A stretch of DNA of 64,000 nucleotides from Alphaproteobacteria bacterium (GTDB taxonomy: Bacteria; Planctomycetota; Phycisphaerae; UBA1845), in contig JANQQE010000030.1 of the NCBI GenBank assembly GCA_028285105.1, positions 186,001-250,000 on the forward strand, given 5' to 3'. Below the pieces are notes generated by a model. That model saw nothing but the letters and a program-made list of their open reading frames with translations. It made no database searches and was not told the DNA's origin. A program made the position numbers and the translations under genes. Position 1 is the stretch's first letter. Every line of letters begins with the position of its first letter. This document shows positions 1 to 8,731 of the stretch, piece by piece.

Positions 1-1
1 C

Positions 2-106
2 CAGCGGAACCCGTCGCTCCCACTTTGTCTTATCCTCGTGGCGTATGCCGATCTTTTGCACGTTGCTTCTCCCATTGAAGATGATTCCGATGGTGACAAA
101 GATTAA
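2..106 (+). CDS. C-terminal fragment of an unidentified gene
   Basis: A frame open from the window edge runs 34 codons to a TAA and ends in an acidic tail (residues SPIEDDSDGDKD). It lies about 100 bases upstream of the MATE gene on the same strand. A second frame is also open from base 1 but stops at base 78. The acidic hydrophilic ending looks more like a real protein end, so this frame is preferred. Nothing in the fragment identifies a family; the assignment as coding is an inference from the open frame only. Confidence 0.35.
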   Translation, partial: QRNPSLPLCLILVAYADLLHVASPIEDDSDGDKD

Positions 107-208
107 CTCACTTGCGGCACGTCGCCAAATGCTGCCAATCGGGCTAAGCTACGCAACTTGTTCTGATCGGGTCCACCTCGGTCGGAGTCAAATTGGACCG
201 ATCCGAAC

Positions 209-1615
209 ATGACCGCTGGCACGCCCCAACAATCTCCGCCCGAGCTCAACCGCATCGTCACCGACCCGGTGCGACCGGTGATGCTATCGCTAACCTTCCC
301 GGTTTTGGCAGAACAGATGCTCAGCACGCTGGTGGGGCTGGTCGATACCTACCTGGCTGGAAATCTGATGGAACATGCCGTCGAGGCGACGAGCGCCGTG
401 GGATTGGCATCGTACGTCGGGTGGCTGGTCACGATGCTCTTTGCCCTTGTTGGCACCGGAACGACAGCGCTCGTCGCACGGGCCTACGGTTCGGACGATC
501 GCGAATACGCAAACCGCGTTGCCAACCAGTCGATTTTGCTTGCGTGCGTGATGGGTGCATTTGGCGTTGCCGGGATGTATTTTCTCGCGCCACGATTCGC
601 CGAGTGGCAGGCGATGCGTGGGGTCACCTTCGATATCACCGTCCGCTATCTTCGCATCGAATCTTTGAGCTATATCGGAATGGCTGTGACCCTTGTCGGC
701 GGTGCAGCGATTCGCGGGGCGGGCGACACTCGAACACCCATGAAAGTGTTGGCGTCGGTCAACGTCTTTAATGGCATCCTGTCCTACGGTTTGGTCCATG
801 GTATAGGTCCACTTCCAAAAATGGGTGTCGATGGCATCGTCGCTGGCACGCTGATCTCGCGACTTCTTGGCGGACTCATTCTCACAATTGTGTTGCTGAA
901 GGGAGCGCGAGGACTCGCCATTCGTCTGACACTGCTGCGCCCGGTCGTTGAAGTCATCCGCCGCATCACGCGCATCGGAATCCCTGCCGCCTTTGACGGG
1001 GCAATCATGTGGACCGGACATTTCCTTTTCCTGCGAATCATCGGCAACATGGCCAGCGACACAGCGACCGGATTCAATCCATCGTACGCCGCACAAATCG
1101 TAGTCGTCAGGTTGGAAGCGTTCACATACTTACCCGCATCGGCATACGCTGCCGCCTGCGCGACAATGATTGGTCAAGCATTGGGTGCCAACATTCCCAA
1201 ACGCGCAATTCGCAGCGGTCACGAAGGCGCAATGCAGTGCTGTATGTTGACGACGGTCAGCGGCATTTTGTTCATCGTATTCGCTCGCCAGATCTGCGGT
1301 CTGATGCACAAAGATCCTGACGTGATCGAGATCGCCACACCGGTCTTGATGCTGGCCGGAGCAGCGCAACCGATTCTCGCATTGGGCATGGTGTATGCGG
1401 GTGCATTGCGCGGGGCAGGCGATACGCTGTACCCGCTCATTTACACGACGTGCGGATTGGGTCTGATGCGTCTGCCTTTCGGATACTTCTTCGGGTTGAC
1501 GCTTGGATGGGGACTGTTTGGCGCCTGGATCGCAGTCGCAGGTGACATGGTCATTCGAATGTTACTGGTGGCTACTCGTTTCCGACGGGGTAAGTGGGTC
1601 GCACTTCAGGTATAA
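209..1615 (+). CDS. MATE family multidrug/toxin efflux transporter
   Basis: The 468-residue product is a polytopic inner-membrane protein with about twelve hydrophobic segments in two similar halves. Both halves carry the family hallmark near their start or end: a motif of the type RGAGDT occurs around residue 170 and again near residue 400 (ALRGAGDTLYPL). The N-terminal segment, with TFPVLAEQML followed by DTYLAG, matches the MATE/NorM pattern. MATE proteins export cationic drugs or metabolites by Na+ or H+ antiport. The ATG at 209 gives the usual family length; the ribosome binding site is weak. The last 44 bases overlap the end of the convergent Arg/Ser-rich gene. Substrate cannot be inferred. 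Confidence 0.9.
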   Translation: MTAGTPQQSPPELNRIVTDPVRPVMLSLTFPVLAEQMLSTLVGLVDTYLAGNLMEHAVEATSAVGLASYVGWLVTMLFALVGTGTTALVARAYGSDDREYANRVANQSILLACVMGAFGVAGMYFLAPRFAEWQAMRGVTFDITVRYLRIESLSYIGMAVTLVGGAAIRGAGDTRTPMKVLASVNVFNGILSYGLVHGIGPLPKMGVDGIVAGTLISRLLGGLILTIVLLKGARGLAIRLTLLRPVVEVIRRITRIGIPAAFDGAIMWTGHFLFLRIIGNMASDTATGFNPSYAAQIVVVRLEAFTYLPASAYAAACATMIGQALGANIPKRAIRSGHEGAMQCCMLTTVSGILFIVFARQICGLMHKDPDVIEIATPVLMLAGAAQPILALGMVYAGALRGAGDTLYPLIYTTCGLGLMRLPFGYFFGLTLGWGLFGAWIAVAGDMVIRMLLVATRFRRGKWVALQV

Positions 1616-3833
1616 ATTCCTGGCCGTTGGGTCCGATGTACATCGTTGAGCTGTTAGTGCCCTGGATGCTCGCGCTTGGCCGATCCATATCGTTTTGACT
1701 GGCTGCCAGAATATTCGCAGCCCGCAACGCCGCATCGCGCATCGACAGAATCTGAATGTCATTTGGCGCCCGCGACGCCGCCCGTTTTAGTATTTCGTGA
1801 GCCAAGTCGGCATTGCCTGCCGCGTACTGCACGTAGCCCGCGAGGAACAGAAACTCGGGGTCGTAAGGGTTGGCTGCAATCGTGCGTTCCAGTCGCAAAA
1901 ACTGATTCTCGAAGTCCGTCGCGTTCGAATAATATGCTGCGATGTCAAGCGGTTGGGTAATCATCGAAGGATCGGCACCCAGCGCGCGGCGAAGTGCCTG
2001 ACTCGCCGTCACAAAATCGAGCGTCGCAAAATGCGTGAACGCATAGAACATTTCCAGTTCCGCGTCATCCCCTACAACAAGCATTGCTTGAATGGCTTCA
2101 CGGCGCGCCAAATCGTATTCGCCGCGCATAAACGCAGCTTCTGCCAATTCGCGATGGGACGTTGTCACTTGTGGCGGATTCGTACTCGGTGGAACGACGC
2201 TGAGGTTTGTGTCGTCCACATCGTATTCGCTGAAGCTGCCGTAACCGTAGTTATCGATGTCAATGTTGACAGGTGCCCCCGGCGCGGAGTACACCGGATA
2301 GCTTGAATCGTAATACGCGGTCGTCACCGGCAAGTATCCGAACGATGTTCCGTATGAATAAAACGGTAAGGTGAAGAACGGATCGTAGAATGCGGCGTTG
2401 TATAACGGTCGGCGACAACCCCAGGAACGGCCAAATCCCAGTCCCAGCCCAAATGAGAAGAAGTTGTTGAATCGACGACACCGGTTGAATCGACCGAACC
2501 GACCAAAATTACCCCACCGGAAACTTCCACCGTTGAAGAAGCAATCATTGCCGAAACCACCGAAGAATCCGCCACCACCAAATCTCCTGCCGCCAAAGCC
2601 TCGACCACCGAAACCCCTGCCACCGAAACCACGCCCGCCGAAACCGAATGAGCGGTTAAATCCCCGACCGACGCCAAAAGCACGGTTCGGGTAGTTGTTG
2701 CGATTGAGCCAGTTTTGACGCGAGAAACTCTGGTCGAACCGACGGAACATGTTGGAATAGGTCAAACCGTTCGACGGTCCGCGATTCCCAAACCGTCGAT
2801 TACCGACTCGGTTGTTGCCGATTCTGTTGCCAAATCCCCTGCCGCCGCGCGCTCCATTGCGTCCGAACGAGCGACGATTGTTGTTACCGTTTCTACTTCC
2901 GATTCCGTTTCGCCGCCCCGTACCGATTCTGCCGTTGCCATTCGAACGCGAACGTCCCATACGCGAACGATTCGATTGCGAGGCAAAGTTACGGCGATTG
3001 GAATTCGGATCGACGGCCGCAAAACCGTTTCCGGAATTCGACGAACCGGAGCGCCGGCTTACAAAACTTCTGCGACGACCACCGGTTGAATTGCCCCGTC
3101 GAAGCGACGTCCCGTTTCGTCCGGACCGCGAAAACGCACTCGACGAACGGGAACGCGAAAGCGAGTTCGAGTTGTTCCGATTCGATCCGAACGAACGGCG
3201 GTTGCTTCCGGAACGATTTCCGTTGAATCGATTGGTGGTCGAAGGCCGTGTGAAGCTTGGCGCGACGCTGCGAATCGATTGGCGGTTGGATGACGAGCCT
3301 CGATTTCGACTGAGATTGGACCGCCCGATGCTTCCGACGCTGCTTCTCGTGCGACTTGATGGTGCGCGTCGGATCGAATTTGATCGCTGGGTCGAAGAAT
3401 TGCGACCGCGCGAACCCATTCTGAAGGAGTTCGAGCGCGTTGGCTGACGCATCATCGACGATGAACGTCTGGATGGCGACGAACGGCGAATGCTGTTACC
3501 GCGCGACCTTCCGACTGAACCGTTGCTGCGCGAACGGGAGCCCATGCGCGAACGCGATCCGACGCGCGAACGACTTGAACGCATTCGTGAACTGCTTCCG
3601 CGCGATCTTCCGACGTTTGAACGACTTCTGCGCGAGCGTGGTGCCGTGGCGCGTCTGGACGGTGCTCGAGACCGTGAACGCCTCACCGCACCTCGCGAAC
3701 GAGACGACCTGCCAACGGAAGATCCCCGCGAACTGCGTCGTCGCGATTGGGCCTCGGTTTCCGGCACGAAGGACAATGCCATCGCAAACGCAAACAGGAC
3801 GCATAATCGGCTATGGATTCCTCGGATATTCAT
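1572..3833 (-). CDS. Secreted Arg/Ser-rich low-complexity protein with C-terminal TPR-like region
   Basis: The 753-residue product starts at the ATG at 3833, which gives a clean signal peptide (hydrophobic core about residues 8-25, then ETEAQ). Residues 30-360 are almost only Arg, Ser, Asn and Gly, with many RSRS and GRSR repeats. Residues 395-470 are rich in Gly, Phe and Arg, including four tandem FGGRG units. A Tyr/Pro-rich stretch follows at 480-540. Residues 560-715 are helical with tetratricopeptide-like spacing (RGEYDLARREA, ALGADP, AAGNADLAHEIL). Export of such a basic disordered chain suggests binding to anionic cell-surface polymers or to DNA/RNA; this is inference. Its 3' end overlaps the MATE gene by 44 bases, tail to tail. 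Confidence 0.8.
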   Translation of the reverse strand: MNIRGIHSRLCVLFAFAMALSFVPETEAQSRRRSSRGSSVGRSSRSRGAVRRSRSRAPSRRATAPRSRRSRSNVGRSRGSSSRMRSSRSRVGSRSRMGSRSRSNGSVGRSRGNSIRRSSPSRRSSSMMRQPTRSNSFRMGSRGRNSSTQRSNSIRRAPSSRTRSSVGSIGRSNLSRNRGSSSNRQSIRSVAPSFTRPSTTNRFNGNRSGSNRRSFGSNRNNSNSLSRSRSSSAFSRSGRNGTSLRRGNSTGGRRRSFVSRRSGSSNSGNGFAAVDPNSNRRNFASQSNRSRMGRSRSNGNGRIGTGRRNGIGSRNGNNNRRSFGRNGARGGRGFGNRIGNNRVGNRRFGNRGPSNGLTYSNMFRRFDQSFSRQNWLNRNNYPNRAFGVGRGFNRSFGFGGRGFGGRGFGGRGFGGRRFGGGGFFGGFGNDCFFNGGSFRWGNFGRFGRFNRCRRFNNFFSFGLGLGFGRSWGCRRPLYNAAFYDPFFTLPFYSYGTSFGYLPVTTAYYDSSYPVYSAPGAPVNIDIDNYGYGSFSEYDVDDTNLSVVPPSTNPPQVTTSHRELAEAAFMRGEYDLARREAIQAMLVVGDDAELEMFYAFTHFATLDFVTASQALRRALGADPSMITQPLDIAAYYSNATDFENQFLRLERTIAANPYDPEFLFLAGYVQYAAGNADLAHEILKRAASRAPNDIQILSMRDAALRAANILAASQNDMDRPSASIQGTNSSTMYIGPNGQEFIPEVRPTYPVGNE

Positions 3834-3929
3834 AACTGCACCTCCCCAGGGCACACGATTACCAACCGGCAGTAAATAGTTCCAACATGTTAAATATATC
3901 GCAGAAATTGAATTCAGACAAGCAAAAAA

Positions 3930-4634
3930 TCAACCCGGGGCCGACAATACATCCTGTAACTCTTTAATACAGCTGATTTTATGGGAAATTGGCACTGCTC
4001 CGACTTTTCCGATATCCATGATCCGATCGGTGCGTTCGACCCAGCAAGAAGCGATTCCGAGTTGGTGGGCACCTTCGACGTCACTGTGAATCGAATCGCC
4101 AACGTGCAGCACACGATCCGGTTTGACCTTCATTTTGCTCAGTGCCTGCTCGAAGATGATGCGGTGCGGTTTGTAGGAGCGGGCGTCTTCTGAAGTCACG
4201 ACATCGGCTATCTTCAAGCCGTGAAAATCGATGGCGGCTAACACATCTTCAGTGTCAGCATTTGACACCACACAGATCGGAACGTCGATGCTGTCAAGCG
4301 TTTCGTGAACATGGGGAGCCAACTCAGGCTTCTGCCAATACGCCTTCAGCATGTTGGCGTACTTGCTGGCGTCAAAATCTTTCTCGCGATCGCCAAGCGT
4401 ACTTCTAAGCGTGCTGACTTCGATATCGAACAGCGTCGCAAATGAATCGCCGTTGGAACCTTCAATCGCGTCGAAAAACCGATGTCCCCACGCCATCGCC
4501 AAGTCAGCCGCCGTCATCTTCAAATCCAGATCATCGACCACGCACGCGCATGTCCGCTCGACCGCCTCGCGATCGCCCGTCACAAGCGTTCCATAGAAAT
4601 CGAAGAAGATCGTGTCAAACAATGTGACCACCAA
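3930..4634 (-). CDS. HAD-superfamily hydrolase (phosphatase)
   Basis: The 234-residue cytoplasmic protein shows all four HAD motifs in order: FFDFYGTL near residues 10-17 (first Asp is the nucleophile; the second catalytic Asp is replaced by Tyr), VVSNAD in the middle, the Lys of SYKPHRIIF, and HVGDSIHSDVEGA with the Mg-binding acidic residues. The helical cap lies between motifs I and II, as in subfamily IA enzymes such as phosphoglycolate phosphatase or REG-2-like proteins. In subfamily IA the usual motif I is DxDGTL, so Tyr at the second position is notable and may reduce phosphatase turnover. The track frame begins at a TTG; the adjacent GTG at 4631 is equally possible. Substrate unknown. 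Confidence 0.85.
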   Translation of the reverse strand: MVVTLFDTIFFDFYGTLVTGDREAVERTCACVVDDLDLKMTAADLAMAWGHRFFDAIEGSNGDSFATLFDIEVSTLRSTLGDREKDFDASKYANMLKAYWQKPELAPHVHETLDSIDVPICVVSNADTEDVLAAIDFHGLKIADVVTSEDARSYKPHRIIFEQALSKMKVKPDRVLHVGDSIHSDVEGAHQLGIASCWVERTDRIMDIGKVGAVPISHKISCIKELQDVLSAPG

Positions 4635-4667
4635 GCCATGGGTTTGAAATCAGACAACCGTTCGCAA

Positions 4668-5099
4668 TCACAATGCCAACGCTGCCGAAATCTGTTCGCA
4701 AAGTTTTTCGGCTTCGCCCGGTTCGTATTTTCCCGCCCGCCAACGATAACCCAAACCGTCATCGGCGACCCGCGGTACCAAATGGAAATGTGCATGATTA
4801 ACGACTTGCCCCGCGCACACGCCATTGTTCTGCAAGACATTCAAACCGTCCGCACCAGTCGATTCGATGACAGCTTTCGCCATCTTCGGCAGAACGCTGC
4901 CCATCGTTGCCGCCAGTTCGGCTGGCAAATCAACGAGCGTTTCGAAATGACGCTTCGGAATCACGAGAACATGGCCCGGTGACACCGGACCGATATCCAG
5001 GAAACCAAACACATTGTCGTCTGAGTACACCCGGTGGCACGGCAGGTCGCCTGCAACGATCTTGCAAAACACGCATTCCGAATTGACTTCCAGGGTCAT
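4668..5099 (-). CDS. HIT-family nucleotide hydrolase
   Basis: The 143-residue protein has the histidine triad signature at its C-terminal half (HAHFHLVPR), with the middle His the expected catalytic nucleophile. It also has an N-terminal CVFCKIVAG, a Cys pair common in bacterial HIT/Hint relatives. The start at 5099 is chosen because GGAGG lies six bases upstream and the family motif begins there; the longer open frame upstream is not needed. HIT proteins hydrolyse nucleoside phosphoramidates or dinucleotide polyphosphates. It lies downstream of the ribosomal cluster terminator and 33 bases upstream of the HAD gene on the same strand, so the two probably share a transcript. Confidence 0.88.
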   Translation of the reverse strand: MTLEVNSECVFCKIVAGDLPCHRVYSDDNVFGFLDIGPVSPGHVLVIPKRHFETLVDLPAELAATMGSVLPKMAKAVIESTGADGLNVLQNNGVCAGQVVNHAHFHLVPRVADDGLGYRWRAGKYEPGEAEKLCEQISAALAL

Positions 5100-5209
5100 C
5101 AGAATCCTCCGAACAACTGGCCACCGCCTGCGACGAATTACCAATCATATCAGTCGGTACGAAACTGCCAAATCTCGCTCCGGTTTTGAGCTGAGTTTCG
5201 CTGCGCAAT

Positions 5210-5247
5210 GAAAAACGGGGCAATCCATTGTGTTATGGACGCCCCGT
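5210..5247 (-). terminator. Rho-independent terminator ending the ribosomal/rpoA cluster
   Basis: Read on the minus strand, a stem with arms of about 13 bases (ACGGGGC then TCCAT, pairing with ATGGAT and GCCCCGT, with a small internal mismatch) closes a six-base loop and is followed by five T residues. It sits about 40 bases after the rplQ stop codon, where transcription of the alpha operon should end. Confidence 0.85.
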
Positions 5248-5286
5248 GCAATTGCAATGTTGGCTTTCTAACCGAACCGTCAGCCG

Positions 5287-5991
5287 CTATGCCTTGTCTT
5301 CTGACGCCTCATCGGATTCGGGAGCGGTTTGCTCTGCGGCAGTTTCGGGTTTGGGCTCATCCGCAACTTCGTCTGCCGGCTGACCGCCACGACGCTGCTT
5401 GGCCAGCGAAACTGCCAAGGCGTATCGTGAATCGGCTTTGAGTTGACGGGATGATTTTGCCGGCTTGGTGATGGAACCGGGACTCTCCTCTTCGCCAACG
5501 AACTGCAAAATCGCCTGCCGACCACCATCGCCGATGCGACGCTTGGCCAGTCGGATCAGTCGAGTGTATCCGCCCGATCGTTCGGCATATTGCTCGGCAA
5601 TGGTATTGATCAAACGATGGGTGATCGATTCGCCAGTAAACTTGAGATTACCGCGCGGCTTGCCGTTTCTAAAACGACGACCACCCGGGGCGCGAAGCGT
5701 TTTCTCGCGCTTGCTCATGGGAAGATCTTCATAGTCGGCTTGGTGCTCTGCCGGGATAAACGAACGATCGCTCAGCAATTTGTGAATCTGACGACGGGCA
5801 GTCACACTTCCGCGACGTGCGCTTCGAGCCAGAGTTACCAAACGCTCAACGAACGGACGAAGGTCCTTGGCCTTTTCCAGCGTCGTGCGGATCTGACCGT
5901 GTTCGATCAGACTCTGCGCCATATTGCGCTGCATAGCCCGGTGATGGGATGGTGACCTGTTGAGTTTTCTTTGTCGCACGCGATGGTTCAT
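5287..5991 (-). CDS. rplQ: Ribosomal protein L17 (bL17) with insertion and acidic tail
   Basis: Large-subunit protein located near the peptide exit tunnel. The start (MNHRVRQRKLNRSPSHHRAM) is the family hallmark, followed by ITTTLEKAK-like sequence and the conserved RLVTLAR. At 234 residues it is nearly twice the usual 120-130. Extra length is in an internal segment at about residues 75-125 (RKLLSDRSF-type turn followed by basic GGRRFRNGKPRG) and in a C-terminal tail from about residue 170 that ends very acidic (ESDEASEDKA). It is the last gene of the cluster, 79 bases after rpoA and just before a strong terminator. Confidence 0.96.
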   Translation of the reverse strand: MNHRVRQRKLNRSPSHHRAMQRNMAQSLIEHGQIRTTLEKAKDLRPFVERLVTLARSARRGSVTARRQIHKLLSDRSFIPAEHQADYEDLPMSKREKTLRAPGGRRFRNGKPRGNLKFTGESITHRLINTIAEQYAERSGGYTRLIRLAKRRIGDGGRQAILQFVGEEESPGSITKPAKSSRQLKADSRYALAVSLAKQRRGGQPADEVADEPKPETAAEQTAPESDEASEDKA

Positions 5992-6070
5992 GACACTTTT
6001 CGCTCTTCTAGCTTCTGACTTCTACCAACTGCCAAATTCAATTCATATTCCCCAAGGCTTTCGCGATCGA

Positions 6071-7255
6071 TTATTCTATCGAACCGCTGTCGCCAATCAT
6101 CGACACCGACGAACCGGACTGGAACCCGGGTGTTGACTGACTGTCATTGCTTTGCTTCTCACTGCTTTGATTCTCACTGTCTTCGCCCTCGTCGTCACTG
6201 ACGAAGTCGTCCGATGAGACAGCATCAAGGCCCGGATTCTGCACCGCCCCAACGCTGCCACCGGAGGTATCGCCCCCCAGAGACATACCGAGCGACAATC
6301 CGATGTCAGCCAGCTTGCGTTTCACTTCACGCAGCGACGTCTTACCGAAACTTCTGAACCGCAGAACGTCGGCTTCGGTTTTGCTGACCAATTCGCCAAT
6401 GGTATTGATTCTCGCAGATTCCAGGCAATTGTTCGACCTGACCGAAAGCTGCAATTCACTGACACTGCGATTGAGTTTTTCCTGAAGGGCTGAGTCCATT
6501 TCGTTCGCTGGCGTCCGAACGGGTGGAGCCTGGCTGACCAACTCTTCTCCCAATTCGTAGTAATGCACGAACGGGTTGAGGTGCTTGCGAAGGATCTTGG
6601 CGGCTTCCACCAAGGCATCTTCCGGTGAAACACTACCGCGCGTCCAGACTTCGAGAACCAATCGGTCGTAGTTGGTTCGCTGACCAACACGGGTGTCTTC
6701 GGTTTTGTATCGTACTCGAACCACCGGCGAGAAAATCGCATCGACCGGGATCACGCCGATTTCCTGCTCCGGACCGGCATTCTCAGCCGCCGTCGCATAG
6801 CCACGTCCCGACTTGACCCGCATTTCGATTTCGAAATGGACGTCTTCCGTCAGCGTAGCGATATGCAGGTCGGGGTTCACGACCTCGACTCCGGCTTCTG
6901 CTTCAATGTCACCAGCCGTCACAACTCCGGCGGAATCACGCGACACCTTCAGCGTCCGCGACTCTTCGCCTTCCATCGCGACAACGACCTGCTTGAGATT
7001 CAAAATGATGTCGGTGACATCTTCAAGCACACCGGGAATCGTGCTAAATTCGTGCGATACATTGGAAATCTTCACCGCATAAATCGCTGCCCCTTCAAGA
7101 CTGGAGAGCAATATACGGCGCAGCGAGTTTCCTACGGTCGTTCCGAAACCGCGCTCAAAAGGTTCAACGATGAACTTTCCGTAGCAGTCCGTGCTGACCG
7201 ATTCATCGCACTCTAAACGGCTCGGCAACTCTAACCCGCGCCATCGGATACGCAT
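6071..7255 (-). CDS. rpoA: DNA-directed RNA polymerase alpha subunit with extended acidic C-terminus
   Basis: Core polymerase subunit that dimerises to nucleate beta and beta-prime assembly. Residues 1-235 form the N-terminal domain, with the hallmark GFGTTVGNSLRRILLSSL near residue 37. Residues 260-325 form the C-terminal DNA/activator-binding domain (LELSVRS-type SELQLSVRSNNCL, then INTIGELVSKTEADVLRFRSFG). The 394 residues exceed the roughly 330 of Escherichia coli because of a tail of about 65 residues rich in Ser, Asp, Glu and Gln. AAGGAG lies well placed before the ATG at 7255. It follows rpsK after a 341-base spacer with no rpsD, and precedes rplQ. Confidence 0.97.
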   Translation of the reverse strand: MRIRWRGLELPSRLECDESVSTDCYGKFIVEPFERGFGTTVGNSLRRILLSSLEGAAIYAVKISNVSHEFSTIPGVLEDVTDIILNLKQVVVAMEGEESRTLKVSRDSAGVVTAGDIEAEAGVEVVNPDLHIATLTEDVHFEIEMRVKSGRGYATAAENAGPEQEIGVIPVDAIFSPVVRVRYKTEDTRVGQRTNYDRLVLEVWTRGSVSPEDALVEAAKILRKHLNPFVHYYELGEELVSQAPPVRTPANEMDSALQEKLNRSVSELQLSVRSNNCLESARINTIGELVSKTEADVLRFRSFGKTSLREVKRKLADIGLSLGMSLGGDTSGGSVGAVQNPGLDAVSSDDFVSDDEGEDSENQSSEKQSNDSQSTPGFQSGSSVSMIGDSGSIE

Positions 7256-7596
7256 GTCGATGATCTCCTTGAGGGGTCTTCAGTCTTTGATAATCGCGAG
7301 TGTCGGAGTCCGCTTCCGACTGACCCGATCGATGTATTCTGTTTCTCTCGCCCTGTCGCCCCTGCAATCTTCACGTCCCTGATCGTCAGGAGCATTGGCG
7401 ATATTCTTCAAATTCGTTTCGTGAATCGTATGGCGTTGCTGTCCCAGCTCTGAGTTGACTAACTTCTCGCGCTATTGCTTTACGATCTGTGATGGTTGGG
7501 TTCCCCGTTGAACACTGCGTTGGCATCACCCGGAAAGCAACGATAATACCGCTCCCGGAAAAATCCATTTGCTGCACCCAAACTTGATTCATCCAG
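7256..7596. other. Spacer between rpsK and rpoA without a credible gene
   Basis: In many bacteria rpsD (S4) sits here, but 341 bases is too short for it (about 600 needed), and no S4 fragment was recognised in any frame. The frames open here are extensions of antisense or shifted shadows of rpsK. The only clear signal is the rpoA ribosome binding site next to 7255. A separate rpoA promoter could lie here, but none was identified with confidence. Confidence 0.6.
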
Positions 7597-7980
7597 TCAG
7601 ACGCGGCGACGCTTGGCCGGACGACACCCATTGTGTGGCAGCGGTGTCGTGTCTTCGATCGAACTGATACGCAGGCCAGCCCCTTGCAGCGCGGTAATCG
7701 CCGACTCGCGACCGCTACCCAGTCCCTTGACACGTACTTCAACTTCCACCATGCCGAACTTGCGGGCGACCCCCACGCACTTTTCAGCCGCTCGTTGCGC
7801 TGCAAACGGAGTACTCTTACGAGTTCCTTTGAAGCCAACCGTTCCAGCAGAAGCCCAACAGAGCACTTCGCCATTGCCATCGGTGATGGTGACGATCGTG
7901 TTGTTGAATGACGCCTTTACGTGAACAATGCCGCGAACAACATTGCGACGGGTTCTCTTTTTTCCTGCTCGCTTAGCCAC
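7597..7980 (-). CDS. rpsK: Ribosomal protein S11 (uS11)
   Basis: Small-subunit platform protein contacting the mRNA near the E site. The 127 residues match the family length. Visible hallmarks are [15 protein letters not shown] near residue 20, [17 protein letters not shown] in the middle and the C-terminal [18 protein letters not shown]. Translation starts with GTG at 7980, preceded by GGAG within the end of rpsM, and the two genes overlap by 8 bases, so they are probably translationally coupled. It is followed by a spacer and rpoA. Confidence 0.98.
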   Translation of the reverse strand: MAKRAGKKRTRRNVVRGIVHVKASFNNTIVTITDGNGEVLCWASAGTVGFKGTRKSTPFAAQRAAEKCVGVARKFGMVEVEVRVKGLGSGRESAITALQGAGLRISSIEDTTPLPHNGCRPAKRRRV

Positions 7981-8362
7981 GCGCCAACTCCTTCACGCCC
8001 TTCTTGCCTGCCACAGTTTTCTTCGGCCCTTTACGCGTTCGAGCGTTGGTCCGGGTGCGCTGTCCGCGAACCGGCAAACCCCGTCGATGGCGCAACCCGC
8101 GATAGCAACCGATGTCGCGAAGTCGCGCGATGTTACCCTGCACAATTCGGCGAAGCGGTCCTTCGACCTGATAGTTGCGTTCGATGATGCCTGCAATTCG
8201 AGACACTTCATCTTCGGTCAAGTCCTTGGCTTTGACGTCGGGTTCAATCTGAGCCTCTTTCAAAATCAGCTCAGCCACCTTTGGGCCAACGCCATAAATA
8301 TACCGAAGCGCATATTCAACCCGCTTGTTGTTTGGAATGTCTACACCGACAACACGTGGCAC
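7973..8362 (-). CDS. rpsM: Ribosomal protein S13 (uS13)
   Basis: Small-subunit head protein contacting tRNA and the L5 bridge. The family N-terminus ([18 protein letters not shown]) begins at a GTG at 8362, preceded by GGAG with seven-base spacing. The longer open frame starting at 8386 adds eight non-conserved residues and has no comparable ribosome binding site, so the GTG is chosen. The product is 129 residues, close to the usual 120-126. The C-terminal [22 protein letters not shown] is the rRNA-binding hallmark. It follows rpmJ by 169 bases and overlaps rpsK by 8. Confidence 0.96.
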   Translation of the reverse strand: MPRVVGVDIPNNKRVEYALRYIYGVGPKVAELILKEAQIEPDVKAKDLTEDEVSRIAGIIERNYQVEGPLRRIVQGNIARLRDIGCYRGLRHRRGLPVRGQRTRTNARTRKGPKKTVAGKKGVKELARG

Positions 8363-8531
8363 GCGTCTACTCCGTCTATCAAACACTCGTTCAGAAAATC
8401 GAGCCGAAACGACGACTCGTTCATTTCATTATGAACTGACCAACAAGATCAAGTTCGCGCTATTTGTCCGCTTCAATAACTTTGCGAATGCTTAACTGAA
8501 CGCGACATCAAAATCTAGAACAGGTCAGCCG

Positions 8532-8648
8532 TTACCCTTGGCGCTGCTTATGTTTAGCGTTGGCTTTGCAAATCACGCGGACCACGCCTTTGCGCTTGAT
8601 CACACGGCAATTCTCACAAATTCTCTTGACGCTCGCCCTGACTTTCAT
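8532..8648 (-). CDS. rpmJ: Ribosomal protein L36 (bL36), zinc-binding form
   Basis: A 38-codon gene starting [14 protein letters not shown] and ending NAKHKQRQG, the normal length and sequence of this large-subunit protein. The zinc-binding residues are all present: Cys at 11 and 14, Cys at 27, and His at 33 (CxxC, then CKANAKH), so this is the zinc-loaded C+ type. An AGG lies a few bases upstream of the ATG at 8648. It lies between map and rpsM, in the usual place, but without infA ahead of it. Confidence 0.96.
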   Translation of the reverse strand: MKVRASVKRICENCRVIKRKGVVRVICKANAKHKQRQG

Positions 8649-8731
8649 TTCCTGCACCTCAAAATTCTAGCGAAAAACGCATAATCCGGCGAACCCTATC
8701 AGAAATTCGCAGAAAACCCAAGCGCCTCGAC

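Noticed and set aside
2724-3879. Long plus-strand frames opposite the Arg/Ser-rich gene
   Set aside because: They arise from the biased codon composition of the minus-strand gene; the signal peptide and TPR-like end support only the minus strand.
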